From positions 473,324 to 520,738 of the forward strand of contig DS021200.1 in NCBI GenBank assembly GCA_001735895.1: a stretch of 47,415 nucleotides of DNA. The letters are read 5' to 3'. This document shows, in pieces, positions 17,579 through 26,742 of the stretch. Origin of the DNA: Olavius algarvensis Gamma 3 endosymbiont. GTDB taxonomy: Bacteria > Pseudomonadota > Gammaproteobacteria > GCA-001735895. A program made the position numbers and the translations under genes. Under the pieces are notes generated by a model that was not told where the DNA came from, searched no databases, and was given only the letters and a program-made list of their open reading frames with translations. Each line of letters begins with the position of its first letter. Position 1 is the stretch's first letter.

Positions 17579-19249
17579 ATGAGTATTAAACGAAAAACCA
17601 TACAGGGTGCGCTTCTCGCGGCCGCGTGTATCGGACTGGCTACAACCACGGGGGTATCTTTTGCCGCTAAGAAGAAATTCGAGCCGTTGAACGAGGCTGA
17701 ATTCGAGCAGGCAAAAAGTATGTATTTCCAGCGTTGTGCCGGTTGTCACGGGGTCTTGAGAAAAGGCGCGACGGGCAAGAGGCTGTTGCCGAAGGGCGAT
17801 CCTAAAAAGAAAGCCAAGGGTACGCTCAAGCTGGGCACCAAGCGGCTTGCCAAAATCATCAAGATAGGCACCGAAGGCGGCATGAACAACTTCGACGATA
17901 TCTTCAACGACGAACAAATCGACCTGCTGGCGCGCTACATCCAGATGGAACCGCCGGTTCCGCCGGAAATGTCGCTGGCATTGATGAAACAACGCCACAA
18001 GGTATTTATCGAGCCCAAAGATTATCCGACCAAACCGCTGCACGGCCGCAATTGGGAAAACTTTTTCGTGGTTATCGAACGTGACGCCGGCAAGATCGCG
18101 ATCGTCGACGGCGACAAGCATGAAATCGTCGACCATATCGATACCGGCTACGCGGTACACGTCATCAAAGCGACCGAGCACCATGACCTGGAAAAACCGG
18201 TTGGCGGCGTTCCTGGACGCTTCTGGTACACCCAGGGCCGCGACGGCAAGATGACCAAGATCGACCTCTGGCAAAAGCCCGGCAGCATGCTGGTTGCCGA
18301 AGCGCAAATGGCCTACGACGCACGTGACGTCGCCGTATCCGGCGATGGCAAGTACGTAATCGGCGGCGCTTACTGGCCGCCGCATTTCGTTATCCTCGAC
18401 GCCGTTACCATGGAACCGCTGAAGGTGGTTTCGACTCGCGGTGTCAACGTCGATGGCGACTATGTCAACGAGTCTCGCGTGGCGGCTATCTACACCACTC
18501 CGAAGCAGTCTTCTTTCTGGGTAGCCATGAAGGAACTCGGCCAGATGTGGCAGGTGGATTACACCGATCTCGAAAACCTCAACATCAAGCAGGTCAATTC
18601 AGCCAAGTTCCTGCACGATGGCTTCTTCGACCCGACCGGCCGTTACTTCCAGATCGCCGCGAACGCATCTAACAAGATGGTTATCGTCGATTCCAATACC
18701 GGCAAGCTCGAAGCCATGATCGACACCGCCAAGCTGCCGCATCCGGGACCCGGTGCAAACTGGAACGATGCGCAATGCGGACCGGTAGGCAGCACCACCC
18801 ACCTGGGCGAAGGCAAGGTCACCGTCTGGGGTAACGATCCCAAGGGTCACAAGGCCAACGCGTGGAAGATTTGCTACACCGTCGACACCGATGGCCCGGG
18901 CGTCTTCATCCGCACCCATCCGAAGTCTCAGTACGTATGGGCTGACCAGACCAAGCACCCCGAGCCTTTGGTTCAGCAAAGTGTCAAGGTCATCGACAAG
19001 AAGACGCGTAAAGTTGCCAAAACCATTCGGGTGACCGAGGAAGACGGCAAGGCTGCGGTTCATATCGAGTTCAATGCCGATGGTTCTGAAGTCTGGGTTT
19101 CAGTCTGGAATCGAAAGGACAACAGCAACCCGACCGGTGAAATCGTGGTTTACGACTCCAAGACGCTTAAGGAAATCAAGCGTATCAAGGGTCTGACGAC
19201 TCCGACCGGCAAGTTCAATGTTCACAACCGTACCAATCACGTTACCTGA
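17579..19249 (+). CDS. nirS: Cytochrome cd1 nitrite reductase NirS
   Basis: A 556-residue periplasmic enzyme that reduces nitrite to nitric oxide. It has a signal peptide (residues about 1-30, ending VSFAA). Cytochrome c domain: CAGCH at 53-57 binds heme c. The eight-bladed d1 propeller follows, with the proximal d1 ligand His194 in GYAVH. His346 (KFLHDGF) and His388 (KLPHPGPG) are spaced 42 apart, as the catalytic His pair is in Pseudomonas NirS. Length is as in the family. A clear AGGAG site fixes the start. It is the first gene of the locus, preceded by an FNR-type box and followed by an intrinsic terminator. Confidence 0.97.
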   Translation: MSIKRKTIQGALLAAACIGLATTTGVSFAAKKKFEPLNEAEFEQAKSMYFQRCAGCHGVLRKGATGKRLLPKGDPKKKAKGTLKLGTKRLAKIIKIGTEGGMNNFDDIFNDEQIDLLARYIQMEPPVPPEMSLALMKQRHKVFIEPKDYPTKPLHGRNWENFFVVIERDAGKIAIVDGDKHEIVDHIDTGYAVHVIKATEHHDLEKPVGGVPGRFWYTQGRDGKMTKIDLWQKPGSMLVAEAQMAYDARDVAVSGDGKYVIGGAYWPPHFVILDAVTMEPLKVVSTRGVNVDGDYVNESRVAAIYTTPKQSSFWVAMKELGQMWQVDYTDLENLNIKQVNSAKFLHDGFFDPTGRYFQIAANASNKMVIVDSNTGKLEAMIDTAKLPHPGPGANWNDAQCGPVGSTTHLGEGKVTVWGNDPKGHKANAWKICYTVDTDGPGVFIRTHPKSQYVWADQTKHPEPLVQQSVKVIDKKTRKVAKTIRVTEEDGKAAVHIEFNADGSEVWVSVWNRKDNSNPTGEIVVYDSKTLKEIKRIKGLTTPTGKFNVHNRTNHVT

Positions 19250-19283
19250 TTCGTCTCTAACAGGAACAGCGTGATGTAGTCCA

Positions 19284-19319
19284 GGGCGGGCATGCTTTGA
19301 AAGTATGTCCGCCCTTTTT
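19284..19319 (+). terminator. Intrinsic terminator after nirS
   Basis: A GGGCGG...CCGCCC stem extends through CAT/ATG with G-U pairs to a small loop near TTGAA, followed directly by TTTTT. It lies 34 bases past the nirS stop. It would make nirS mRNA more abundant than that of the genes behind it. Confidence 0.85.
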
Positions 19320-19329
19320 CAAACCGGGT

Positions 19330-19363
19330 ATTTCTTAAACACCCCGCGGGATCTTTAAGAAAT
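19330..19363. promoter_or_regulatory. 10-bp inverted repeat upstream of nirT fusion gene
   Basis: ATTTCTTAAA and TTTAAGAAAT are exact reverse complements separated by 14 bases (CACCCCGCGGGATC). It sits after the nirS terminator and 28 bases before the next ATG. It may be an operator or an mRNA hairpin. Confidence 0.45.
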
Positions 19364-19391
19364 AAGCAGAATAACGAAAGGTAATAAAAAC

Positions 19392-21185
19392 ATGGCTGAT
19401 TCATCTCGAAAATTTAGCATGATGTCGCGCAAGGTCGTGTTGGGAACGACGCTGGGCGCCGCTCTGTTCTTCATGATCGTCGGCGTCATATTCTGGGGCG
19501 GCTTCAATACCGCGATGGAAGCCACCAACACCATGGAATTCTGTATTTCCTGCCACGAAATGGAAGAAAACGTTTACCGCGAATACACCGACACCGTGCA
19601 CTACAGCAACCGTAGCGGTGTGCGCGCCACCTGCTCCGACTGCCACGTGCCCGATCCCTGGTTGCACAAAGTAGTGCGCAAAGTCGAGGCCAGCAACGAA
19701 ATCTTTCACAAACTGCTGGGCTCGATCGATACCCCTGAAAAATTTGACGCGAAGCGCCTGCAGCTGGCCAAAAACGTGTGGCGGGCGATGAAGGAGACCG
19801 ATTCCCGCGAATGCCGCAACTGCCACGATTTCAACTCGATGAATCCCGAGAATCAGAAAAAGCGCTCGCGCAAACAGCATATCCTGGGTATGGAAGCCGG
19901 TAATACTTGCATCGACTGCCATAAGGGCGTCGCGCATAAAAAGGTACACGATCAGCTCAGCGAGGATGAACTAGTGGCGATGGAACAACCGCGCACCGAA
20001 GACAAGCGGCCGATCCCACCCCAGTGGCAGGCGTTCATCGCCGGCATCAACGGAGATGGCAAGGTTGCCATGGCAAGCGCAACCGCCGCCGAACCCGGGT
20101 CTGATGGCGAACCGGCGATGGAAAAAACCGCCACCGCCGAACCTTCCGAGGTCGAACAGGCCGGTACCGAGGTAGCGGCGACAACAGCAGTGGCAGCCGC
20201 ACCCGCCGCTGCCGGCGGCAGCGTCGACTGGGCGCCGATCGAAGCCTACCCGGTGACCCTGTTTTATACCGGCCAGGCATCGATGGAATGGGTTCTGAAA
20301 GGCAGCGACCACGGCGGTAAGCGGGCCTTCGTTACCGGCGACCGTTGCTACGACTGCCACGAAGAGGAAGAAGTCGATATCGGCGACCTCGTCGTTAGCG
20401 GCGAAAAGGTAGAAGACAGCCCGATTCCGGATAAGCGCGGCAGTATCCTGGTCAACATCAAGGCGGCCTACGATGCCGATAATATCTACATGCAGTTCCA
20501 GTGGGAAGACGCTGAACATACGCCTGTTCCATTCGTCGATGGCGGCAAGATGGACCCGGAAAATCCGATCAAGCTCGCGGTAATGCTCAGCACCGATGAC
20601 GAGGATAACCCGCAGGTCGAATACGCCGAACGTTCCGGCTGCTGGCAGACTTGTCACCACGATGCCAACTACATGCCGCATCAGCCGGACGAGGCGACGC
20701 TTGCAAGCAGCCCGCTGGCGTCCCGGCTGGAGTTGAGCCAGGGTGTCACCAAGTACCTCAAGGAAAGCCGCAGCGAGATCGAGATCGAGGGCAAGGACGG
20801 TAAGCTGCGAGGCGGCTGGGACAAGCTCAGGGAGCAGGCCGAAATCGACGCCGCGCTCGCTGACGGCGCCTTCATGGACTTACTACGCTACAAGGCGGGA
20901 ACCGGCGAGTCCGAGGATGGCCACATTCTCGAACGGCGCGTTATGACCGGTGGCCAGGGTGTCAGCTTCAGCGGCGGCCTCACGGATGGCGTCTGGACCA
21001 TCGAGATGGTGCGCAAGCTGACTTCCGACATGCCCGGCGACGTCAGCATGAGTAAGGATAACTGGTACAATATCGGCTTCGCGCTACACGACGATTACAC
21101 CAGCAGCCGCTTCCATCATGTCTCGCTCGGGTTCAAGCTGGGATTCGACGACGAGGATGCAGAAATTAATGCCATAGGGCAGTAA
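19392..21185 (+). CDS. nirT: NirT/NapC-type multiheme cytochrome fused to EB_dh heme domain
   Basis: A 597-residue membrane-anchored periplasmic electron carrier. One N-terminal helix (about residues 14-36) is followed by a NapC/NirT tetraheme domain with CISCH 51-55, CSDCH 81-85, CRNCH 141-145 and CIDCH 173-177. Residues 210-275 are an Ala/Glu-rich linker. The C-terminal part, residues about 280-597, resembles the heme-binding domain of ethylbenzene dehydrogenase/DMSO reductase type II gamma subunits, with a fifth heme site CYDCH 319-323 and an unusual CWQTCH at 417-422 (three residues between the Cys). It probably passes quinol electrons to NirS. The fusion is unlike ordinary 200-residue NirT. 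Confidence 0.88.
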   Translation: MADSSRKFSMMSRKVVLGTTLGAALFFMIVGVIFWGGFNTAMEATNTMEFCISCHEMEENVYREYTDTVHYSNRSGVRATCSDCHVPDPWLHKVVRKVEASNEIFHKLLGSIDTPEKFDAKRLQLAKNVWRAMKETDSRECRNCHDFNSMNPENQKKRSRKQHILGMEAGNTCIDCHKGVAHKKVHDQLSEDELVAMEQPRTEDKRPIPPQWQAFIAGINGDGKVAMASATAAEPGSDGEPAMEKTATAEPSEVEQAGTEVAATTAVAAAPAAAGGSVDWAPIEAYPVTLFYTGQASMEWVLKGSDHGGKRAFVTGDRCYDCHEEEEVDIGDLVVSGEKVEDSPIPDKRGSILVNIKAAYDADNIYMQFQWEDAEHTPVPFVDGGKMDPENPIKLAVMLSTDDEDNPQVEYAERSGCWQTCHHDANYMPHQPDEATLASSPLASRLELSQGVTKYLKESRSEIEIEGKDGKLRGGWDKLREQAEIDAALADGAFMDLLRYKAGTGESEDGHILERRVMTGGQGVSFSGGLTDGVWTIEMVRKLTSDMPGDVSMSKDNWYNIGFALHDDYTSSRFHHVSLGFKLGFDDEDAEINAIGQ

Positions 21186-21210
21186 TCGAATCGCAGTGTA
21201 AAGGTTATCC

Positions 21211-21543
21211 ATGAAGAATCGACTGCTCAGCATTGCACTAACTCTGTTCCTGACCAGCACCGCCGTGTTCGCGGGTGACGAGACCGCGGCGCTGGTTACC
21301 ATCAAGGACTTCAAGTTCGTGCCGCAGCACATCGCCGTCAAGACGGGACAAACCATCACCTGGGAAAACCGCGAAAAACGCCAATACCACAGCGTCTGGT
21401 TCGAGGCGCTGGGCGAAGAGGAACCCGCGGATTACCTGTTCCCCGAAGATACCTACGCGCGCACATTCGATAAATCTGGTACCTTTCCCTACCGCTGCGG
21501 GCCGCATCCGGAAATGACCGGCACCGTAACGGTAACCGAATAA
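21211..21543 (+). CDS. Small periplasmic cupredoxin (type 1 copper)
   Basis: A 110-residue plastocyanin/azurin-like protein with a signal peptide ending near AVFA. The copper ligands are visible: His in QYHSVWF, Cys in YRCGPHPEM, the His two residues on, and the Met in PEMTG. It lies 25 bases after the NirT fusion and just ahead of nirN in the same direction. It is probably a soluble electron donor to NirS or to the d1-handling NirN. Confidence 0.88.
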   Translation: MKNRLLSIALTLFLTSTAVFAGDETAALVTIKDFKFVPQHIAVKTGQTITWENREKRQYHSVWFEALGEEEPADYLFPEDTYARTFDKSGTFPYRCGPHPEMTGTVTVTE

Positions 21544-21578
21544 AGCTTTCAGCGCGAAACCGCAACCCGAGGCCACAC

Positions 21579-23144
21579 ATGTCACCCACCGGTGTAACCC
21601 TGAAATCCGCCCTGCTCTGCCTGATGCCGGTCTTATTTACACCCGCGATGGCCGCCGACGCACCGGCGCTTTACCAACAGCACTGCGCCGTCTGCCACAA
21701 TGCGCAACGCCTCGGCGGCATGGGCCCGGCTTTGCTACCCGGCAATCTGAAACGTCTGCGTAAAAAAGCGGCGGTCAAGGTAATCAGCGACGGCCGCGTC
21801 GCCACCCAAATGCCGGCATTCGCAAAAACCCTGTCCGCGCCGGAAATCCAGGCGCTGGCGGAATACATCTACACCCCCGCGAGCGATAATATCGTCTGGG
21901 GTCTGGATGAAATCAACGCCAGTCACATTCAGCACCACCTCGAAGCCGAGCTGTCGGACGAGCCTGTGTTCGAGGTCAACGACCTGCTCAACCTGTTTCT
22001 CGTGGTCGAGCTCGGCGACCACCACGTCACGCTGCTCGACGGCGACCGCCTGGAGCCGATACATCGTTTCAAATCGCGCTTCGCGCTGCATGGCGGGCCC
22101 AAATACTCGAATCGGGGACGCTTTGTCTACTTCGCGTCGCGCGATGGCTGGATCAGCAAATACGATATCTACAACCTCAAGCTGATAGCCGAAATACGCG
22201 CCGGCATCAACACCCGCAACCTTGCGGTATCGCATGACGGCCGCTATGTCATGGTCGCCAACTACCTGCCGCATTCGCTGGTGTTGCTCGACGCCGTCGA
22301 CCTGAAACCGATCAAACTCTACGACGTCAGAAATAACGCGGGCCAAACTTCGCGTATCTCCGCGGTATATACCGCACCGCCGCGCAACAGCTTTATCGCC
22401 GCGCTCAAGGATATCCCCGAAGTCTGGCAAATCCATTACGGCGACAGCCCGCCCGTCGGCTTCGGCCAGTGGATGCACGACTACAACCCGGAATCGGGCG
22501 AAAAAGCGGAAACCGAAACCTTCCCGGTACGCCGCATCCCGGTCGACGACTACCTCGACGATTTCTTCTTCGACCAGGAATACGTCTCCATCATCGGCGC
22601 ATCGCGCGAGGGTAAGGGACAAGTGGTCGACCTCGACGTCGGCCGCGTCATCGTGCCCGACCTGGCACTGCCGGGCATGCCCCACCTCGGTTCAGGCATT
22701 ACCTGGGAATACCAGGGACGCACCGTGCTGGCCACGCCGAATCTGCGTGCAAACAATGTCAGCGTCATCGACATGGAAAGCTGGGAAACGATTAAACATA
22801 TCGAAACCCTGGGACCCGGATTTTTCATGCGCAGCCACGAAAATACGCCCTACGCCTGGGTCGACGTATTCTTCGGGCCCGACAAGGATGCGATGCACGT
22901 AATCGACAAGCGCAGCCTCGAAATCGTCAAGACGCTGCGCCCCGCGCCCGGCAAGACCGCCGCCCATATCGAATTCACCCGCGACGGCAGGTATGCGCTG
23001 TTAAGCATCTGGGATCCGGACGGAGCCGTTATCGTTTATGATGCAGCGACACTGGAAGAAGTAAAACGCCTGCCGATGAACAAACCTTCCGGCAAGTACA
23101 ACGTTTACAATAAGATCACGCGCTCCGCGGGAACCAGCCACTAG
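21579..23144 (+). CDS. nirN: NirN: cytochrome c / d1-type propeller protein
   Basis: A 521-residue NirS paralogue with a signal peptide (ending PAMAA), one heme c site CAVCH at 36-40 and a d1-type propeller. Sequence features shared with NirS are AVYTAPP-NSFIAALKDIPEVWQI, LPGMPHLGSG, ARTVLATPNL-like blades and the C-terminal PSGKYNVYNK. NirN performs the last oxidation step in heme d1 formation (dihydro-d1 to d1) and delivers the cofactor. NirF is a related alternative, but NirF lacks the heme c domain. No other heme d1 genes (nirE, nirJ, nirDLGH) are in the window. Confidence 0.82.
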   Translation: MSPTGVTLKSALLCLMPVLFTPAMAADAPALYQQHCAVCHNAQRLGGMGPALLPGNLKRLRKKAAVKVISDGRVATQMPAFAKTLSAPEIQALAEYIYTPASDNIVWGLDEINASHIQHHLEAELSDEPVFEVNDLLNLFLVVELGDHHVTLLDGDRLEPIHRFKSRFALHGGPKYSNRGRFVYFASRDGWISKYDIYNLKLIAEIRAGINTRNLAVSHDGRYVMVANYLPHSLVLLDAVDLKPIKLYDVRNNAGQTSRISAVYTAPPRNSFIAALKDIPEVWQIHYGDSPPVGFGQWMHDYNPESGEKAETETFPVRRIPVDDYLDDFFFDQEYVSIIGASREGKGQVVDLDVGRVIVPDLALPGMPHLGSGITWEYQGRTVLATPNLRANNVSVIDMESWETIKHIETLGPGFFMRSHENTPYAWVDVFFGPDKDAMHVIDKRSLEIVKTLRPAPGKTAAHIEFTRDGRYALLSIWDPDGAVIVYDAATLEEVKRLPMNKPSGKYNVYNKITRSAGTSH

Positions 23145-23260
23145 CCCGCATATGGCGCGCAAGTGGTAAATTCGATTTAAAATGATGCGATGACGGAAAT
23201 ATTGGCAATTCTAAAAGAATACAAATCGTACCCGAACGCAATGCTCGGCAAGATCAATAT

Positions 23261-23704
23261 ATGACACTCGATCAATTGATCCCGTTTATGCCGCCATTCC
23301 AGGCAGCGGCAAACACCGTCGCCACCCTGCTGCTGGTCGCCGGTTATTATTTCATCCGCCGTGGAAACCGTCGCATGCACCGTAACTGCATGGTGGCCGC
23401 ACTGGCGGTGTCGGCCGTGTTCCTGGTTTCCTATCTGACCTATCACAATCTCGTCGGATACGCCCCATTCGCCGGCCAGGGCTGGATTCGCCCGCTCTAC
23501 TTCACGCTGCTGGGGTCACATATCGTACTCGCCGGCGTGATCGTGCCGTTGGTGCTGCTGACGGTCTGGTTTGCGGCAACCGGCAACTTCACGCGCCACC
23601 CCCGGATTGCGCGCTGGACGCTACCAATCTGGCTCTACGTGTCGATCACGGGCGTCGTTATATATATTCTGGGCTTTCATATTTATGCCGCGGCGGAGGT
23701 CTGA
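23261..23704 (+). CDS. DUF420 membrane protein
   Basis: A 147-residue protein with four predicted membrane helices, matching DUF420 (FQAAANTVATLLLVAGYYFIRRGN in two parts, MHRNCMVAAL, SYLTYHNLVG, HIVLAGVIVPLVLLT, RHPRIARWTLPIWLYVSITG). Members are associated with cytochrome oxidase assembly and denitrification loci. The position behind nirN supports a role in copper or heme delivery. The gene ends 1 base into the next ATG. Confidence 0.85.
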   Translation: MTLDQLIPFMPPFQAAANTVATLLLVAGYYFIRRGNRRMHRNCMVAALAVSAVFLVSYLTYHNLVGYAPFAGQGWIRPLYFTLLGSHIVLAGVIVPLVLLTVWFAATGNFTRHPRIARWTLPIWLYVSITGVVIYILGFHIYAAAEV

Positions 23705-23889
23705 TGGAGTTTGTTTATTACACCCTTGCCGGGCTCATCCTCTATGTTTTGTCTGACTGGATCCTGGGTCAGGTCGAAAAATTGCGCGGCGAGCGATTCG
23801 AACAGCGCACACTGATATTTTTCGTCATCATCCTGGTGCTCGCGCTTACCTCATTTAAGGCCATCGAAATGTTGACCACCGCTTCCTAG
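23704..23889 (+). CDS. Small two-helix membrane protein
   Basis: A 61-residue protein with two membrane segments (YYTLAGLILYVLSDWIL and TLIFFVIILVLALTSF) joined by a charged loop. Its ATG overlaps the DUF420 stop, so it is translationally coupled and likely works with it. No family was recognised. Confidence 0.7.
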   Translation: MEFVYYTLAGLILYVLSDWILGQVEKLRGERFEQRTLIFFVIILVLALTSFKAIEMLTTAS

Positions 23890-23995
23890 CCGTAATCCAA
23901 CAGACGGAGAGGACGCGGTCCCGGTGCTAATCATTGCTTGGAATTTTGCGGGATCCTGTTAATTTAGCAGGCTGACGGACAACCGAATTTCTTCC

Positions 23996-25258
23996 ATGTC
24001 AAAACCCGAAGCTGCTTCGATAAGCCGCTCACAGGCGATTATTGCATTTACGCTGGGCACGCTGTTTTTCAGCTATGCCTTCGTGCAACGCGTTTCGCCG
24101 AGCGTCATGACCGGCGAGCTGATGCGCGAGTTCGCGGTCGGCGGCGCGGCGCTCGGGTCGCTATCGGCGTTTTACTTCTACGCTTATGCTTCGATCCAGT
24201 TGCCGGTAGGCATGCTGACCGACCGCTTCGGTCCGCGCAAACTGATGAGCTTTACCGCGGCGCTGTGTGCGCTGGCGTCGGTGGGTTTCGCCTTAAGCGA
24301 TTCGCTGCTGACCGCGTCGATCGGGCGCGCGCTGATTGGCGGCACCGTCGCCTTCGCTTTCGTCGGCACGCTGGCCATCGCCGGCTACTGGTTCAAACCG
24401 GCGCAATACGCGCTGCTAGCGGGATTGCTGCAAACCGCAGGCATGTGCGGCGGTATATTCGGACAGGCGCCGTTGCGACAGCTGGTTGAATCGATCGGCT
24501 GGCGCAGCACGATTAATGTACTCGCGGTAGTCGCTCTGGCGCTGGCGCTATTACTGTTTTTACTGGTGCCTAAACGCTCGCGCGAACAAAAACATCACGG
24601 ACCGCAGCCCGGAATCATGCAGGGGTTACACGCGGTTGCGACCAACCCGCAAACCTGGATTTGCTCGATTATCGGCTTCGGCATGGCTTCGTCCATGCTC
24701 GCCCTGGGCGGTCTCTGGGCGGTACCCTGGCTAAACAGCATCCACGGTTACAGTAAAACCGAGGCCGCCGCCGTCAGCTCGATGATCTTTGTCGGCTGGG
24801 CCATATTATCGCCACTATGCGGCTGGTTGTCGGATCGCATCGGCCGGCGCAATATCATCCAGCAGGTTGGCGTGCTAATCGTGTTGGTTGCGCTAACTGC
24901 ACTGTTCTATGCGACCCCCGAAAGTACCAGCCTGTTGATGCTGCTGATGTTCATCGTCGGCGCCGGCGGCAGCGCGATGACGGTATGTTTCGGTTCGGTC
25001 AAGGAACTCAACGACCTCAACTACAGTAGCACTTCGCTGGGTTTGATGAACATGTGTATCGTCGGTTCGGGCGCGGTGATGCAGCCGCTGATCGGTTGGT
25101 TGCTCGATCTCGGCTGGAGCGGAGAAATGGTCGACGGCGCTCGGATTTACTCGGCTTCAGGTTATACTAACGCCTTTATTAGCTTGCTGGCGCTCAACCT
25201 GGCGGCCTTCGTCGCCGGCCTGTTTCTACGCGAGACCCGGTGTAAGCAGATTAACTAG
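23996..25258 (+). CDS. MFS transporter
   Basis: A 420-residue transporter with about 12 membrane helices. The A-motif between helices 2 and 3 is GMLTDRFGPRKLMS, and a second copy is GWLSDRIGRRNII. The substrate cannot be inferred. The nearest family is the sugar phosphate or anion-type MFS. It is followed by a secreted protein 25 bases downstream, so the two may be co-transcribed. Confidence 0.9.
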   Translation: MSKPEAASISRSQAIIAFTLGTLFFSYAFVQRVSPSVMTGELMREFAVGGAALGSLSAFYFYAYASIQLPVGMLTDRFGPRKLMSFTAALCALASVGFALSDSLLTASIGRALIGGTVAFAFVGTLAIAGYWFKPAQYALLAGLLQTAGMCGGIFGQAPLRQLVESIGWRSTINVLAVVALALALLLFLLVPKRSREQKHHGPQPGIMQGLHAVATNPQTWICSIIGFGMASSMLALGGLWAVPWLNSIHGYSKTEAAAVSSMIFVGWAILSPLCGWLSDRIGRRNIIQQVGVLIVLVALTALFYATPESTSLLMLLMFIVGAGGSAMTVCFGSVKELNDLNYSSTSLGLMNMCIVGSGAVMQPLIGWLLDLGWSGEMVDGARIYSASGYTNAFISLLALNLAAFVAGLFLRETRCKQIN

Positions 25259-25283
25259 AGTTACCCCCCAAGAGGAATAAAAT

Positions 25284-26006
25284 ATGCACGTACGATGGAT
25301 GCTACTCGGCCTGGTTATGCTGACCGCTTCACTGCCGGTAACCGCAGAGGAAATGTCGCTCGAACTGAAAGCGGGGAAACCCAGTGCGGCCGAGTTCCGC
25401 CTGGCTGCAATCCGGGCGTTCTACAAACGCAACTACGAGATTTGGTCTATCGATCCGCAGCGGGTCACGGGGCGCTATAAGGGTGCAGTGAAACTGGAAG
25501 TGGTTTTGCAGGAATCAGCCGTGATTATTCGCAATGCTACGCCTGGGTTGTTAAACGACAGTAACTCCCGCCGCTATCTCAATAATTTGAAACGCGACCT
25601 GGTCTACGAACTGGCCGCTTATATGATCACGGCGCCGTCGAGTTCTGAGTTGGCCGGCGCGGTTTCCACCCAGTCGGCAGCGCCGACCGCGTCCGGGACG
25701 GCAGTCTCAGGCACCTACGTTTCCAGCATCACAACTAACGGTAATTATACGTTTCAAAAGAAAAGTTCCCGCAGTATCGCGATTACCCTCGAACAGGAGG
25801 GTACCAATATCACCGGCAGCAACAGTGAATACAATTTGAAATTGATCGGTACCCGGGAAGGCAACACAATTAATTTTTATACCCTGCCCAGCAAGATAAC
25901 CAGCGGCGAAATAAAAGGTGAATGGGTGATCAGCGATGACGCTAATTTGCTGACCGGCAAATGGACGCGCGGCGCCGCCGGCGGTATTTGGAATCTGACC
26001 CGGTAA
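25284..26006 (+). CDS. Exported protein of unknown function
   Basis: A 240-residue protein with a signal peptide (MLLGLVMLTASLPVTA) and an AGAGGA ribosome site. Residues about 30-115 form an alpha/beta domain (AAIRAFYKRNYEIWSIDPQ). A Ser/Ala/Thr linker follows, and residues 145-240 look like a beta-rich lipocalin-like domain (ITLEQEGTNITG, GEIKGEWVISDDANLLTGKW). No family was recognised. Confidence 0.8.
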   Translation: MHVRWMLLGLVMLTASLPVTAEEMSLELKAGKPSAAEFRLAAIRAFYKRNYEIWSIDPQRVTGRYKGAVKLEVVLQESAVIIRNATPGLLNDSNSRRYLNNLKRDLVYELAAYMITAPSSSELAGAVSTQSAAPTASGTAVSGTYVSSITTNGNYTFQKKSSRSIAITLEQEGTNITGSNSEYNLKLIGTREGNTINFYTLPSKITSGEIKGEWVISDDANLLTGKWTRGAAGGIWNLTR

Positions 26007-26352
26007 CGGCGCCAGCCGACAAGCCGCTAAAAAATCTGTCACCGGATCTGCGTGAATGGAGTCGAGGCGACAGTCAACCCGCTTCAAAACTGGGTTAACC
26101 GCCGCCAATGGCGCTTGCTAATAAACATTGTTCTTGCCGCGAAAGCGCACTCAGCCGTATTGATATCTTGCGCCGAGCGCTTTACAGCTATACCCGTTGG
26201 ATGGACGGCATACAGCCGGGTATGACGCCTTATTTAAGCGCCATTGTTAACTGTTGCTTTAACCGCATACGCCCATCATGGCTGCTTCCCTTGGTAGTTA
26301 CCGAAATTCGGGACTCGAGGGTCTAACCCCAGTATGTCCAACCACTAACCAT
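26007..26352. other. Gene-poor gap
   Basis: No supported feature was seen over 346 bases. A 72-codon open frame on the plus strand lacks a ribosome site and protein-like composition. Confidence 0.6.
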
Positions 26353-26640
26353 TCAGCGATCTTGCTTGCCGAACTTAACCGCATGCGATATGTCCATGCG
26401 GGTGATCCCCATGTCGCGCAGTTGTGCGTCGGACAGCGACTGCAGATGTTCGATCGCCCTGCGATCTTCGGCTACACGCGCCTGCCGGCGAAAGCTCGCG
26501 GCGACATAGTCGCGCAGAGCGCGAACGGCTCCGGCCAAACAACCCCAATCACCGCCAACCGGCAAATAATGCGATTCCTCGCACTCGGAGCAGACGCAGT
26601 ATCGGGGACCGGACAGGTTTTGTATGCATTGCTTAATCAT
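26353..26640 (-). CDS. DUF1127 small protein (N-terminally extended)
   Basis: A 95-residue protein with a C-terminal DUF1127 motif (RRAIEHLQSLSDAQLRDMGITRMDI). I choose the ATG at 26640 with GAGG in front. The N-terminal half carries four Cys (YCVCSECEE, WGCLAG), unlike most DUF1127 proteins. The function of such proteins is mostly unknown; some bind RNA or regulate metabolism. Confidence 0.7.
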   Translation of the reverse strand: MIKQCIQNLSGPRYCVCSECEESHYLPVGGDWGCLAGAVRALRDYVAASFRRQARVAEDRRAIEHLQSLSDAQLRDMGITRMDISHAVKFGKQDR

Positions 26641-26742
26641 TGTAGAATTCCTCAAATTATTTGAATCGCCTAAACTGCACTACTACGGGATGGAAGGTTT
26701 GATTATCTTGTTATACCGTGCATTCTTCAAACGAGTATTTTT

